This document shows positions 9,565 through 17,610 of a stretch of 64,000 bases of DNA, one piece after another (position 1 is the stretch's first letter; each line of letters opens with the position of its first letter). The position numbers and the translations under genes are program-made. The DNA is from Streptomyces sp. NBC_00490. GTDB lineage: Bacteria; Actinomycetota; Actinomycetes; Streptomycetales; Streptomycetaceae. The stretch is from positions 1,612,001 to 1,676,000 of the forward strand of contig NZ_CP107869.1 of NCBI RefSeq assembly GCF_036013645.1, written 5' to 3'. Below the pieces are notes generated by a model. It did not search any database. It saw only the letters and a program-made list of their open reading frames with translations, and had not been told where the DNA came from.

Positions 9565-10547
9565 GACAGTGCCTGCTTTCGCTGGACCCTGAGGTACACC
9601 AGGCCGAAGACCAGGGCGGCGACGACGAGCAGGTTGCCGACGGCCGCTCCGGGGCCGAAGGCGGGCAGGAGGTTGCCGAAGCCCAGCTGGTAGGACCAGG
9701 TGGCGAAGGTGGTGGAGGAGTCGGCGGGGCCGCCCTTGGTCATGATCCAGATGATGTCGAAGACCTTGAGTGTGTAGACCAGGCCCAGCAGCAGGGTGAT
9801 GGCGGACACCGGGCGCAGCAGCGGGAAGGTGATGTGCCAGAAGCGCCGCCAGGCGTTCGCGCCGTCGAGCGCGGCCGCCTCGTAGAGGCTGTGGGGGATC
9901 GCCTGGAGGCCGCTGTGGAGGACGACCAGATTGAACGGGATGCCGATCCAGATGTTGGCGATGATCACCGAGGTCAGGGACCACGTGGGTGAGGTCAGCC
10001 AGTTCACCGGGTCGACGCCGACGGCGTGCAGGGCGGCGTTCACGATGCCCGAGTCGCTGTTCAGCATCCACGACCAGGTGGAGGCGGACACGATCAGCGG
10101 CAGCAGCCACGGCACGAGGAACAGGGCGCGCAGGGTCGTGGAGAGCCGGAAGTGCTGGTGGAAGAAGACCGCGAGGGCCAGGCCGATGGCGTACTGGAAG
10201 ACCAGGCACACCACGGTGAAGACGACGGTGTGGGTGAGGGCCGGGGCGAAGGTGGGGTCGTCGAGGACGGTGCGGTAGTTGGCGAGGCCGGTGAAGGGCG
10301 CGTCGCCCTGGACGAAGGAGCGGACGGTGTAGTGGCGCAGGCTCAGGTCGAGGTTGCGGTACAGCGGATAGGCGTAGAAGAGGCCGAGGTAGAGGGTGAC
10401 CGGGGTGAGGAAGGCCCAGGCGGCCCACTGCTGGGAAGTCGGGCGGCGGCGCCTGGGTATGGAGGGGGCCGGGAGCGGGGCGATGGTGGCCGCCCCCTTC
10501 CGGTCCGGCGGGAGGCGGCGCTCGGACAGGTGTGTCGTCTGCTTCAT
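9561..10547 (-). CDS. Sugar ABC transporter permease (MalF type)
   Basis: A 328-residue permease. A long polar N-terminus of about 35 residues precedes six predicted membrane helices. The EAA motif reads SLYEAAALDGANAWRRFWHITFPLL. It pairs with the downstream MalG-type permease (4-base overlap) and starts 10 bases after the binding-protein gene. The group forms one CUT1-type oligosaccharide importer. Confidence 0.92.
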   Translation of the reverse strand: MKQTTHLSERRLPPDRKGAATIAPLPAPSIPRRRRPTSQQWAAWAFLTPVTLYLGLFYAYPLYRNLDLSLRHYTVRSFVQGDAPFTGLANYRTVLDDPTFAPALTHTVVFTVVCLVFQYAIGLALAVFFHQHFRLSTTLRALFLVPWLLPLIVSASTWSWMLNSDSGIVNAALHAVGVDPVNWLTSPTWSLTSVIIANIWIGIPFNLVVLHSGLQAIPHSLYEAAALDGANAWRRFWHITFPLLRPVSAITLLLGLVYTLKVFDIIWIMTKGGPADSSTTFATWSYQLGFGNLLPAFGPGAAVGNLLVVAALVFGLVYLRVQRKQALS

Positions 10548-10557
10548 CGGACCGTCG

Positions 10558-11799
10558 TCACTTGACCGCGCTCTGCGCCGACGTCAGCGCGTCCTTGGGT
10601 GACTTGGCGCCGCTGAGCGCCGACTGGACCGCCTTCCACAACTGCTCCGAGATCTTCGGGTACTTGGTGCCGAGGTCGTCGCTGGTGCGTCCCTTGGCCG
10701 CCTTGACGGCCGCCACCCAGGGCTTCAACTCGGCGTTCGCCGCGACCTGTTCGTCCTGTACGGCGCTGACGGGTGCCACGTAGGACAGCGTGGTGTCGGT
10801 TTCCCGGAGGCTGGCGTCGCTGGTCAGGCAGGAGACCAGTTTGCGTGCGGTGGTGTAGCGGCCGGTGTCGCCCTGGACCGGGATCGTGACGAACTCCCCG
10901 CCGGTCGGGGCGGCGGCGTTGCCTCCGGAGGCGCCGGGTATCGGGAGCACGCCGTAGTCGAAGCCGGCCTTCTGGGCGTTCGCGAGCTGCCAGGTGCCGT
11001 TCTCCGCGAAGGCGTAGTCGCCGGTGGCGAACTCCTGCCAGCTGGTGGTCTGGGTGTTGTTGAGGACCGAGTTGGGGGCGTATCCCTTCTTCACCCAGTC
11101 GTTCCAGAGCGAGAGGGCCGACACGGCCTGGGCGGAGTCGAGTTCGGTGAGTTTCGCGCCCGAGCCCCAGAGCCAGGGCAGGAACTGGAAGCTGCCCTCC
11201 TCGGTGCCGATCGCGGAGAAGGTGATGCCCTTCTTGCCCGCCTTGTCGATCTTCTCCAGGGCCGCCGTCAGGGACGGCCAGTCCTTGACGGAGGCTATGT
11301 CGACGCCCGCGGCCTTGAGGACCTCCTTGTTGTAGTAGAGGGCGAGGGTGTTGGCTCCGATGGGAGTGCCGTAGGTCTTCCCGTCCGACTGTCCGGCCGC
11401 CAGCAGGTTGGGGTCGACCTTCGAGGTGTCCAGCTTGTTGTCGTCGGTGGTGGTCAGGACTCCGGCCTCCGCCAGGGTCGACACCACGGGGTTGTCGACG
11501 ATGAGCACGTCCGGTGAGTTGTCCTGCTGGGCCGCCAGCAGGGTCTTGTTGGCCAGGTCGCCGGTGTCGAACGCGGTCCGCTTGACCTTCACGCCGGCCT
11601 TGGTGCCGCAGCCGTCGAGCAGCTTCGCCCAGTCCGAGTCCTTGGCGAACTGCGGGTAGGGGTCCCAGACGGTGTAGGTGCCGCCGTCGTCCCCCTCCGC
11701 GGAGGAACTCCCGTCGGAGGAACAGGCGGTCATGCCGGTGCTGAGGGCGGCGACGGTCAGGGCCGCGGCGGTGAGCCGTCGTCCGGTGGATCCGTTCAT
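10558..11799 (-). CDS. Sugar ABC transporter substrate-binding lipoprotein
   Basis: A 413-residue extracellular lipoprotein of the CUT1 binding-protein family. The ATG for MNGSTGRRLT is preceded by AAGGAA; an in-frame upstream ATG would add 13 residues without a ribosome site. The signal peptide ends at a lipobox-like GMTAC followed by a serine-rich linker. The mature part shows the two-lobe pattern with YTVWDPYPQF at the start and GDYAFAENGTWQL. It is the first structural gene of the operon after the LacI repressor, 129 bases downstream of it. Confidence 0.9.
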   Translation of the reverse strand: MNGSTGRRLTAAALTVAALSTGMTACSSDGSSSAEGDDGGTYTVWDPYPQFAKDSDWAKLLDGCGTKAGVKVKRTAFDTGDLANKTLLAAQQDNSPDVLIVDNPVVSTLAEAGVLTTTDDNKLDTSKVDPNLLAAGQSDGKTYGTPIGANTLALYYNKEVLKAAGVDIASVKDWPSLTAALEKIDKAGKKGITFSAIGTEEGSFQFLPWLWGSGAKLTELDSAQAVSALSLWNDWVKKGYAPNSVLNNTQTTSWQEFATGDYAFAENGTWQLANAQKAGFDYGVLPIPGASGGNAAAPTGGEFVTIPVQGDTGRYTTARKLVSCLTSDASLRETDTTLSYVAPVSAVQDEQVAANAELKPWVAAVKAAKGRTSDDLGTKYPKISEQLWKAVQSALSGAKSPKDALTSAQSAVK

Positions 11800-11825
11800 G
11801 GGGCGTTCCTTCGTGGTCTCGGCGA

Positions 11826-11850
11826 GGGCATGCCGCATCAGGGCATGCCG
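11826..11850. repeat. Direct repeat GGGCATGCCG x2, each with an 8-base palindrome
   Basis: GGGCATGCCG occurs at 11826-11835 and 11841-11850, 15 bases apart. Each copy contains the perfect palindrome GGCATGCC. It lies 27-51 bases upstream of the binding-protein start, in the gap after the LacI gene. It could be a regulator site or part of the leader; no known operator matches it. Confidence 0.4.
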
Positions 11851-11870
11851 AAGATGGGGTCGGGAAGCAG

Positions 11871-11888
11871 CCGGCCGTGCATGGCCGG
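11871..11888 (-). terminator. Short hairpin between lacI-type gene and binding-protein gene
   Basis: CCGGCC and GGCCGG, with the six bases GTGCAT between them, form a hairpin 40 bases past the LacI stop. It is short and followed by no T run, so it may be a weak terminator or a processing structure separating regulator and transporter expression. Confidence 0.35.
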
Positions 11889-11928
11889 TGACGAGGGGAA
11901 GAAGCGGGAAAAGGGGCTCGGGCCGGCG

Positions 11929-12951
11929 TCAGGCGCCGTGGTGCGGGTGCGCGGGGCCGGTGCTCGAGCGCAGGGAGACGGGCGGAACGAGCAGGTGGTG
12001 GCGCGGTGCCGCGTCGGGGTGGTCCAGCCGCTCGACGAGCAGTTCGACGGCGAGCCGGCCCATCTGTTCGGCCGGCACGTCCGCCGCGGTGAGCTGCGGG
12101 GTCACCGTCTCCGCCCACCTGCCGGCCACGACCCCGGTGACGGAGAAGTCACGCGGCACATGGCGGCCCGCCACGGACAGGCCGCGGTAGATACCGCCCA
12201 GGGCGGCCTCGTTGAGGGTGACCAGCGCCGTGGTGGCGGGGTCGTCGTACAGGATCCGCTCCATGCAGGCCTCGCCGGAGGGGGCGTCGTCGCCGCAGCA
12301 GTACGTCCGCACGGTGAGCCCGCGCTCGGCCGCGGCCTTGGTGAAGCCGTCGAGCCCTCGGTGCGCCGACTCGTAGCCGGCGCGCAGCATTCGCTCGGGC
12401 CGGTTGACCAGGGCGATCCTGCGGTGGCCGAGGTCGGCGAGGTGGTGGACGCAGGCGGCCGCCAGCGCGGTGTGGTCCAGGCCCACCCACCAGTCGCCGT
12501 CCGGCTGTCCGGTGCGGCCGATGCAGACGGAGGGGAAGTTCTCGGCGGCCAGGTGGTCGAGCCGGTCGTCCTGGAGCCTGATCTCCATGAGGATCGCGCC
12601 GTCGACCCGGCGCTCGGCCAGCAGTCGCTGGAAGGAGCGGTCGCTGTCCACGCCGCTCGGGGAGAGCAGCACGTCGTAGTCGTAGGTCGCCGCGGCCTCC
12701 ACCACGCTGCCGATGAAGTCCAGCTGCATGCCGGTGTAGTGGTTGCCGGCGGGCGGGAAGACCAGGCCGAGGGTGCTGGTGCGGCCGTTGGCCAGGGCGC
12801 GGGCGCTCGCGTTCGGGCGGTAGCCCAGTTCGTCGATGACCCGCTGGATCTTCTGCCGGGTGTCGTCCGACACCGGGCGCTTGCCGCTGAGGGCGTAGGA
12901 GACGGTGCTCCGCGAGACCCCGGCCCGCTTGGCGATCTCACCGATGTTCAC
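11929..12951 (-). CDS. LacI-family sugar repressor (third-polymer regulon)
   Basis: A 340-residue repressor. The N-terminal helix-turn-helix MNIGEIAKRAGVSRSTVSYA and hinge ASARALANGRTSTLGLVFP are canonical; the rest is a periplasmic-binding-like sugar domain (TGMQLDFIGSVVEAA, DHTALAAACVHHLADLGHRRIALV). It is transcribed away from the secreted glycosidase gene and upstream of the importer. Two CGAACCGGTTCG palindromes in the divergent gap, one at each promoter, are the obvious binding sites, giving control of both directions and autoregulation. Confidence 0.93.
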   Translation of the reverse strand: MNIGEIAKRAGVSRSTVSYALSGKRPVSDDTRQKIQRVIDELGYRPNASARALANGRTSTLGLVFPPAGNHYTGMQLDFIGSVVEAAATYDYDVLLSPSGVDSDRSFQRLLAERRVDGAILMEIRLQDDRLDHLAAENFPSVCIGRTGQPDGDWWVGLDHTALAAACVHHLADLGHRRIALVNRPERMLRAGYESAHRGLDGFTKAAAERGLTVRTYCCGDDAPSGEACMERILYDDPATTALVTLNEAALGGIYRGLSVAGRHVPRDFSVTGVVAGRWAETVTPQLTAADVPAEQMGRLAVELLVERLDHPDAAPRHHLLVPPVSLRSSTGPAHPHHGA

Positions 12952-12969
12952 GAGAGCACTCTCCTTTGT

Positions 12970-12981
12970 CGAACCGGTTCG
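12970..12981. promoter_or_regulatory. Operator CGAACCGGTTCG (repressor-side copy)
   Basis: A perfect 12-base palindrome with the central CG typical of LacI-family sites. It lies a few bases downstream of the predicted start of the leftward promoter, where a bound repressor would block initiation. The identical core recurs at the rightward promoter. Confidence 0.85.
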
Positions 12982-12990
12982 CGTGAAGGG

Positions 12991-13019
12991 AAGTTAGGAG
13001 CCGCCGGGGCCGCTGTCAA
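12991..13019 (-). promoter_or_regulatory. Leftward promoter TTGACA-N17-TAACTT
   Basis: On the minus strand, TTGACA (13019-13014) is separated by exactly 17 bases from TAACTT (12996-12991), a strong housekeeping-sigma promoter for the LacI gene and perhaps the importer operon. The predicted start, near 12984, abuts the operator at 12970-12981. Confidence 0.75.
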
Positions 13020-13068
13020 TGCCTTGCGTCCATTTCCAGGAAGCCTTGGGAAATCCACGTCGGGGGTA

Positions 13069-13098
13069 TTGCTGACCGTTTTCCGGCACTGCTAGCGT
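13069..13098 (+). promoter_or_regulatory. Rightward promoter TTGCTG-N18-TAGCGT
   Basis: Reasonable -35 (13069-13074) and -10 (13093-13098) elements with an 18-base spacer, upstream of the secreted glycosidase gene. The predicted start near 13105 lies just before the operator at 13114-13127, mirroring the leftward side. Confidence 0.6.
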
Positions 13099-13113
13099 CC
13101 GCCGTCGCTGTCA

Positions 13114-13127
13114 TCGAACCGGTTCGA
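13114..13127. promoter_or_regulatory. Operator TCGAACCGGTTCGA (glycosidase-side copy)
   Basis: A perfect 14-base palindrome whose 12-base core is identical to the copy at 12970-12981, 144 bases away. It sits between the predicted transcription start and the start codon at 13169. Confidence 0.85.
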
Positions 13128-13168
13128 GTCACGTGTCCCATCCCCTCAGGATCCCCACGGAGACCCCA

Positions 13169-15853
13169 GTGCCACGCACCCGCAGCAGAACCAGAGCCGG
13201 CCTAGCCGCCACCGCGGTCCTCGCCGCCCTGCTCACCGTCCCCGCCGCCACCGGCACCGCGAGCGCCGCGGACCCGGAGAAGCTCACCATCGACCTGGCC
13301 ACCGACACCGGCGCCTTCCACGGCGGCGCCTCCGGATCGCTCTACGGCGTCTACGGCGACGGCGTGCCCAGCCGCAACGTCCTGGAAGGTATGCACGTCC
13401 GCACGGTGTCGACGAAGGCCCAGGACGGACCCCAGCACCCGGGCGCGGACGCCCTGGAGATGCTGCCGCCGTTCGTGGACTCGGGCGGCGAGGACGTCTA
13501 CATCTACATGACCGACATCTACCGCGGCTTCCCCTACCAGTGGCCCGGCGCCGACGGTCCGGCACGGCTCGCCGACTTCAAGGAGAAGATCACCAAGCAG
13601 GTCCGCCAGGTCCTGACCCTGGACGACGCGTACCAGGACCACGTCGTCTACGTCCCCTTCAACGAACCCGAAGGGAACATGTTCGGCACCGGCGAGTGGA
13701 GCTACAACAAGGTCTCCTGGCTCAACGACCCGCAGTACTACTTCGCGGCCTGGAAGGAGGTCTACCACCTCATCAAGGGCCTCGACCCGGACGCCCGGAT
13801 CGCCGGCCCCAACACCAGCGTCCTCTACGACCAGGTCAAGGGCTTCCTGCAGTACGCCAAGGCCAACGACGTCGTCCCCGACGTGATGAGCTGGCACGAG
13901 CTGTCCAGCCCCGCCGCCGTCCGGACGAACGTGGCGAAGTACCGGCAGATGGAGAAGGACGTCGGCGTCGGCCCGCTGCCCGTCAACGTCAACGAGTACG
14001 GACACAACTTCCATCTGTCCGTACCCGGCCAGGTCGTGCAGTGGGTCTCCGCCATCGAGGAGTCCAAGATCGACGCCGATCTGGCGTACTGGAACATCGA
14101 CGGCAACCTCAACGACTCGGCGGTCGAGGCCAACAAGGGCAACGGCCAGTGGTGGCTGTTCAACGCCTACGGCCAGATGTCCGGTCACACGGTCCAGGTG
14201 ACCGCCCCGCACCCCAACCAGCAGTACACCCTCCAGGGCGTCGCCACCCTCGACGAGACCAAGAGACAGTCGAGGGCACTCTTCGGCGGCAAGAGCGGAG
14301 ACGCGGACGTCGTCTTCGAGAACATCGACCCCGAGCTGTTCGGAACGACGGTCCACGCCACCGTCCAGGAGATCCCCTGGACCGGCCAGGTCGGCGACTC
14401 CGCCCAGCCGCTGCGCCTCGCGGACAAGGAGCTCGCGGTCGGCGCGGACGGCAGGGTGTCACTGCCCATGACCGGCATGAACGAGATGTCGGCGTACCAG
14501 GTCATCCTCTCCCCCGGCGGCCACGGCGGCGTGCCGGCCGAACCCTCGGTCAGCTGGCGCAAGACCTACGAGGCGGAGAACGCCACCTACACCGGCGGCG
14601 GTTACTCGAAGAACGGTCCTGAGGGCACACCGTCCAATGTCGGCGGGTTCGCCACCTCCGGGACGTACAACGTCGGCGGTCTGCGCACCGGCTCGGACGG
14701 CGTCCTCGCCTTCGACGTCGAGGTCCCGCGGGACGGGACGTACGACCTGAGTGTGTTCGCCAACTCCTACAACCTGTACGACCTGGTGAAGGAGCAGGGC
14801 CCCACCAACGTCTTCCTGCGCGTGGACGGCACGGCCCCGCAGGAGCTGCGGCTGCCGCTCGGCTACAAGTGGGTCGTCTGGGGGCACACCGACACCACGG
14901 TGAAGCTGACCGCGGGCAAGCACCGCATCACCCTCGCCGCGAAGGACGCCGACCTCGGCGCGACCAAGGGCGACGCCATCATCGACAAGGTCGACCTGTC
15001 GCTGCGGGACGCGAAGGTGACCGCGCCGGCGGTGTACGAGGCCGAGTACGCCACGCTGAACGGGACTCGGCCCACCTACACCCACCGCGGCGCCTCGGGT
15101 CCCGGCGCCGTACCACTGTCCAAGGGCGGCTCGGCGACCTTCTGGGTCTACTCCCCCGCCGAGGGCGAATCGACCGTGTCCGTCGACCACTTGGGCGGCG
15201 GACGGGCCAGCCTGGCCCTCAACGGTGAGAAGGTGTCCGGCATCAAGGGCGACAAGAAGGGCACCGAGCAGGTCCGGGTCTTCCTGTCCGGCGGTATCAA
15301 CAAGCTGGTCGTGACCGGGAGTTCAGGCGCCCTGCGCCTCGACCGGATGCGGGTTGCTCCCTCCGGCGGCGCCCTGCGGACCCGGGTGTACCAGGCCGAG
15401 GACGGCACCCTCACCGGTGCCGCCAAGGTGACCGGCGCCTACACCTTCGCCTCCGGAGGCAAGGCGGTCACCGACATCGGTGACGGTCGGGCCAACGCCC
15501 TCACCGTCGATGTCGTCGCCCAGCGGGCCGGTCGGCACGCGGTCACGATCCGCTACTCCAACGCCGAACAAGCCCCCGCGACCCACTACAACCCCGACCC
15601 CATCGCCCGCCACGCAGACCTCTCGGTCAACGGCGGCCCGGCCCGCCGGTTGCTGTTCCCGACGACCTTCCACTTCAACAACTTCTGGGAGCTCACCGTC
15701 CCGGTCACCCTGAAGCAGGGCACCAACCGACTCACCTTCACCGCCGAGGAACTGCCCGACTTCAACGGCGACACCTACAACCAGTACGACCAGCGGTCCC
15801 CGTACGCCCCGGTCGTCGACCGGATCGCGGTGACCCCGCTCACGGAGAACTAA
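13169..15853 (+). CDS. Secreted clan-A glycosidase with three CBM35/CBM6-like modules
   Basis: An 894-residue secreted enzyme. The GTG at 13169 has GGAG seven bases upstream and gives a clean signal peptide ending TGTASAADP; a GTG 12 codons earlier lacks a ribosome site. The catalytic TIM-barrel-like region (about 35-440) has NEP with Glu166 as probable acid/base and NEYGHN with Glu276 as probable nucleophile, the clan GH-A arrangement. Three C-terminal beta-sandwich modules start near residues 465, 623 and 741 with YEAENATYTG, YEAEYATLNG and YQAEDGTLTG, the CBM6/35 opening. I cannot assign the GH family with confidence (GH39-like is a guess). The paired LacI operator and importer indicate an extracellular polysaccharidase. 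Confidence 0.8.
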   Translation: MPRTRSRTRAGLAATAVLAALLTVPAATGTASAADPEKLTIDLATDTGAFHGGASGSLYGVYGDGVPSRNVLEGMHVRTVSTKAQDGPQHPGADALEMLPPFVDSGGEDVYIYMTDIYRGFPYQWPGADGPARLADFKEKITKQVRQVLTLDDAYQDHVVYVPFNEPEGNMFGTGEWSYNKVSWLNDPQYYFAAWKEVYHLIKGLDPDARIAGPNTSVLYDQVKGFLQYAKANDVVPDVMSWHELSSPAAVRTNVAKYRQMEKDVGVGPLPVNVNEYGHNFHLSVPGQVVQWVSAIEESKIDADLAYWNIDGNLNDSAVEANKGNGQWWLFNAYGQMSGHTVQVTAPHPNQQYTLQGVATLDETKRQSRALFGGKSGDADVVFENIDPELFGTTVHATVQEIPWTGQVGDSAQPLRLADKELAVGADGRVSLPMTGMNEMSAYQVILSPGGHGGVPAEPSVSWRKTYEAENATYTGGGYSKNGPEGTPSNVGGFATSGTYNVGGLRTGSDGVLAFDVEVPRDGTYDLSVFANSYNLYDLVKEQGPTNVFLRVDGTAPQELRLPLGYKWVVWGHTDTTVKLTAGKHRITLAAKDADLGATKGDAIIDKVDLSLRDAKVTAPAVYEAEYATLNGTRPTYTHRGASGPGAVPLSKGGSATFWVYSPAEGESTVSVDHLGGGRASLALNGEKVSGIKGDKKGTEQVRVFLSGGINKLVVTGSSGALRLDRMRVAPSGGALRTRVYQAEDGTLTGAAKVTGAYTFASGGKAVTDIGDGRANALTVDVVAQRAGRHAVTIRYSNAEQAPATHYNPDPIARHADLSVNGGPARRLLFPTTFHFNNFWELTVPVTLKQGTNRLTFTAEELPDFNGDTYNQYDQRSPYAPVVDRIAVTPLTEN

Positions 15854-15876
15854 CCGCGCCCGACCGCCTGCGCGAA

Positions 15877-15908
15877 GGTGCCCGGCCGCACTGCTGCGGC
15901 CGGGCACC
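15877..15908. terminator. Bidirectional terminator between two secreted glycosidase genes
   Basis: A perfect 14-base stem, GGTGCCCGGCCGCA with TGCGGCCGGGCACC, and a 4-base loop. It lies in the 68-base gap between convergent stop codons and so serves both genes. Confidence 0.9.
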
Positions 15909-15921
15909 TGTCGGGACGGAA

Positions 15922-17481
15922 CTACCGGTGGCTGAACCACGCCATCGCCGGGAGCGCCTTGTTGTCGTAGTCGAACAGCGCCTGGTTCTCCCAGCCGTTG
16001 CCGGACGTGCTGTCGGTCGGGTCCCAGCCGTTGCCGGTGACCGCGGTCCAGGTCGACTCCCAGTAGAAGACTCCGAGGCCGCGGCCGTTCGGGACGGCCT
16101 CCACGATGCTGGCGACGTCGTTCATCCACCGGGTCTGGCCGGCCGTCGTGGCCGGGTAGCCGGAGACCAGTTCGCTGGAGAGGTCGATGATGTTCTCGAA
16201 GGAGTCGTCGCTGTCCAGACGGAAGGGGTAGGCCGTCTCGGCGACGAAGACCGGCTTGCCGTAGCGGGCGGCCGCGTCGTCCAGGGTCGTCTGGAAGTCG
16301 GCGAGCGAGCCGTGCCAGTAGCCGTAGTAGGACAGGCCGATGACGTCGAACTTCACGCCGTTGGAGACCGCGTTGTCGAACCACGAGCGGGTGCCGCTCA
16401 GGTCACCGCCCTTGGCGAGGTGCAGCGCCACCTGGGTGGAGGAGCTGACCGCCTTGACCGCGTCGTAGCCGGAGTTGAGCAGACCGGCGAGCTGCGACCA
16501 GTTGGAGGTGGAGCCCGCGTTCCACAGCATGCCGCCGTTGATCTCGTTGCCCACCTGGACCATGTCGGCCGTGGTGCCCTGCGCCTTCAGCGCGTTGAGG
16601 ACGTCGTACGTGTGGTTGTAGACGTCCGTCTTCAGCTGGCTGTAGCTGTGCCCCGACCACGCGGACGGCACGGCCTGCGCCCCCGGGTCGGCCCAGGTGT
16701 CCGAGTAGTGGAAGTCGACCAGCAGCTTCATGCCCTGCGCCTTGATGCGCTTGGCCAGCGCCAGGACCTGCGTCTTGGTGTTGTAGCCGTCCTTCGGGCT
16801 CACCCAGACCTTGACGCGGGCGTAGTTCTGCCCGGCGGACTTCAGGATCGCGAGCGCGTCACCGGTCGTGCCGGAGCTGGTCCGGTACGTACCGCCGAGG
16901 GCCTCGCTCTTGGCGAGCGAGGAGACGTCGGAGCCCTTGATGGACGTGCTGGTCGAGCCCGAGGCGAAGGTCAGGTCGTCGACGTTGATCCAGTTGCCCG
17001 CGTTGGCATCGGAGTTGATGCTGATCGTGCACTGGTTGTTCGTCACCGCGACGGAGGTGACGACACGTATCCAGCCGCTGGCGGAGACCGGCAGGTTGGT
17101 GCGCTGCTCGGAACTGCCGCAGTTCTTCAGCGAGATGTACGCGGAGTTCTGCCCGCCGCCGGAGCGGACCCAGGCGGTGAGGGTGTAGTTCCCGTTGGTC
17201 AGCCCGGACAGGTACTGGTACGTCTCCACCTTGTAGGCGGCGGACGCGTAGTGGCTGAGGCGGTAACTGCCGCCGTGGCCACCGGACTCGGAGTACGAGG
17301 CGCCGGTCGAGCCGTACTCGGACCAGCCGGTCGGGGCTGCCGAGCCCGCGCCGTCCGCTTCGAAACCGCCGTTGGTGAGCGTGCTGGCCGCCTGGGCGGT
17401 CTGCGCGGGCAGGGCGGTGAGGGCGAGCCCCGCGGTGAGCGGGAGGAGCAGGGCCCGGAGGGTGCGTCTGGGATGGAACAT
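15922..17481 (-). CDS. Secreted endo-beta-1,4-galactanase, GH53
   Basis: A 519-residue secreted enzyme that cuts beta-1,4-galactan of pectin side chains. The signal peptide (MFHPRRTLRALLLPL to QAA) is followed by a carbohydrate-binding beta-sandwich (about 33-170, NGGFEADG opening, CBM4/9/61-like). The GH53 barrel shows KVWVSPKDGYN, LLVDFHYSDTWADPGAQ, the acid/base Glu313 in GNEINGG and the nucleophile Glu415 in AETAYPF. The ribosome site is weak. It lies downstream of the GH42 gene, separated by a hairpin, and next to an importer and LacI gene, forming a galactan regulon. Confidence 0.93.
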   Translation of the reverse strand: MFHPRRTLRALLLPLTAGLALTALPAQTAQAASTLTNGGFEADGAGSAAPTGWSEYGSTGASYSESGGHGGSYRLSHYASAAYKVETYQYLSGLTNGNYTLTAWVRSGGGQNSAYISLKNCGSSEQRTNLPVSASGWIRVVTSVAVTNNQCTISINSDANAGNWINVDDLTFASGSTSTSIKGSDVSSLAKSEALGGTYRTSSGTTGDALAILKSAGQNYARVKVWVSPKDGYNTKTQVLALAKRIKAQGMKLLVDFHYSDTWADPGAQAVPSAWSGHSYSQLKTDVYNHTYDVLNALKAQGTTADMVQVGNEINGGMLWNAGSTSNWSQLAGLLNSGYDAVKAVSSSTQVALHLAKGGDLSGTRSWFDNAVSNGVKFDVIGLSYYGYWHGSLADFQTTLDDAAARYGKPVFVAETAYPFRLDSDDSFENIIDLSSELVSGYPATTAGQTRWMNDVASIVEAVPNGRGLGVFYWESTWTAVTGNGWDPTDSTSGNGWENQALFDYDNKALPAMAWFSHR

Positions 17482-17541
17482 CGTCGTCCGTCGTCCCTTC
17501 GACAAATGGGGTGGGGATTCCTCGCCGGGGCCGGCGAAGGG

Positions 17542-17583
17542 CCCCTCCGCCCGCGGCACGAGCGGCTCGCACGGGCGGAGGGG
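17542..17583 (-). terminator. Strong hairpin between the GH42 and GH53 genes
   Basis: CCCCTCCGCCCG and CGGGCGGAGGGG form a 12-base stem around an 18-base loop, 27 bases after the GH42 stop and 60 bases before the GH53 start. It may end GH42 transcription or act as a partial terminator that sets the intracellular to secreted enzyme ratio. Confidence 0.75.
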
Positions 17584-17610
17584 AGTCGGTTGGGCCGGTG
17601 GGGCGCCGGC

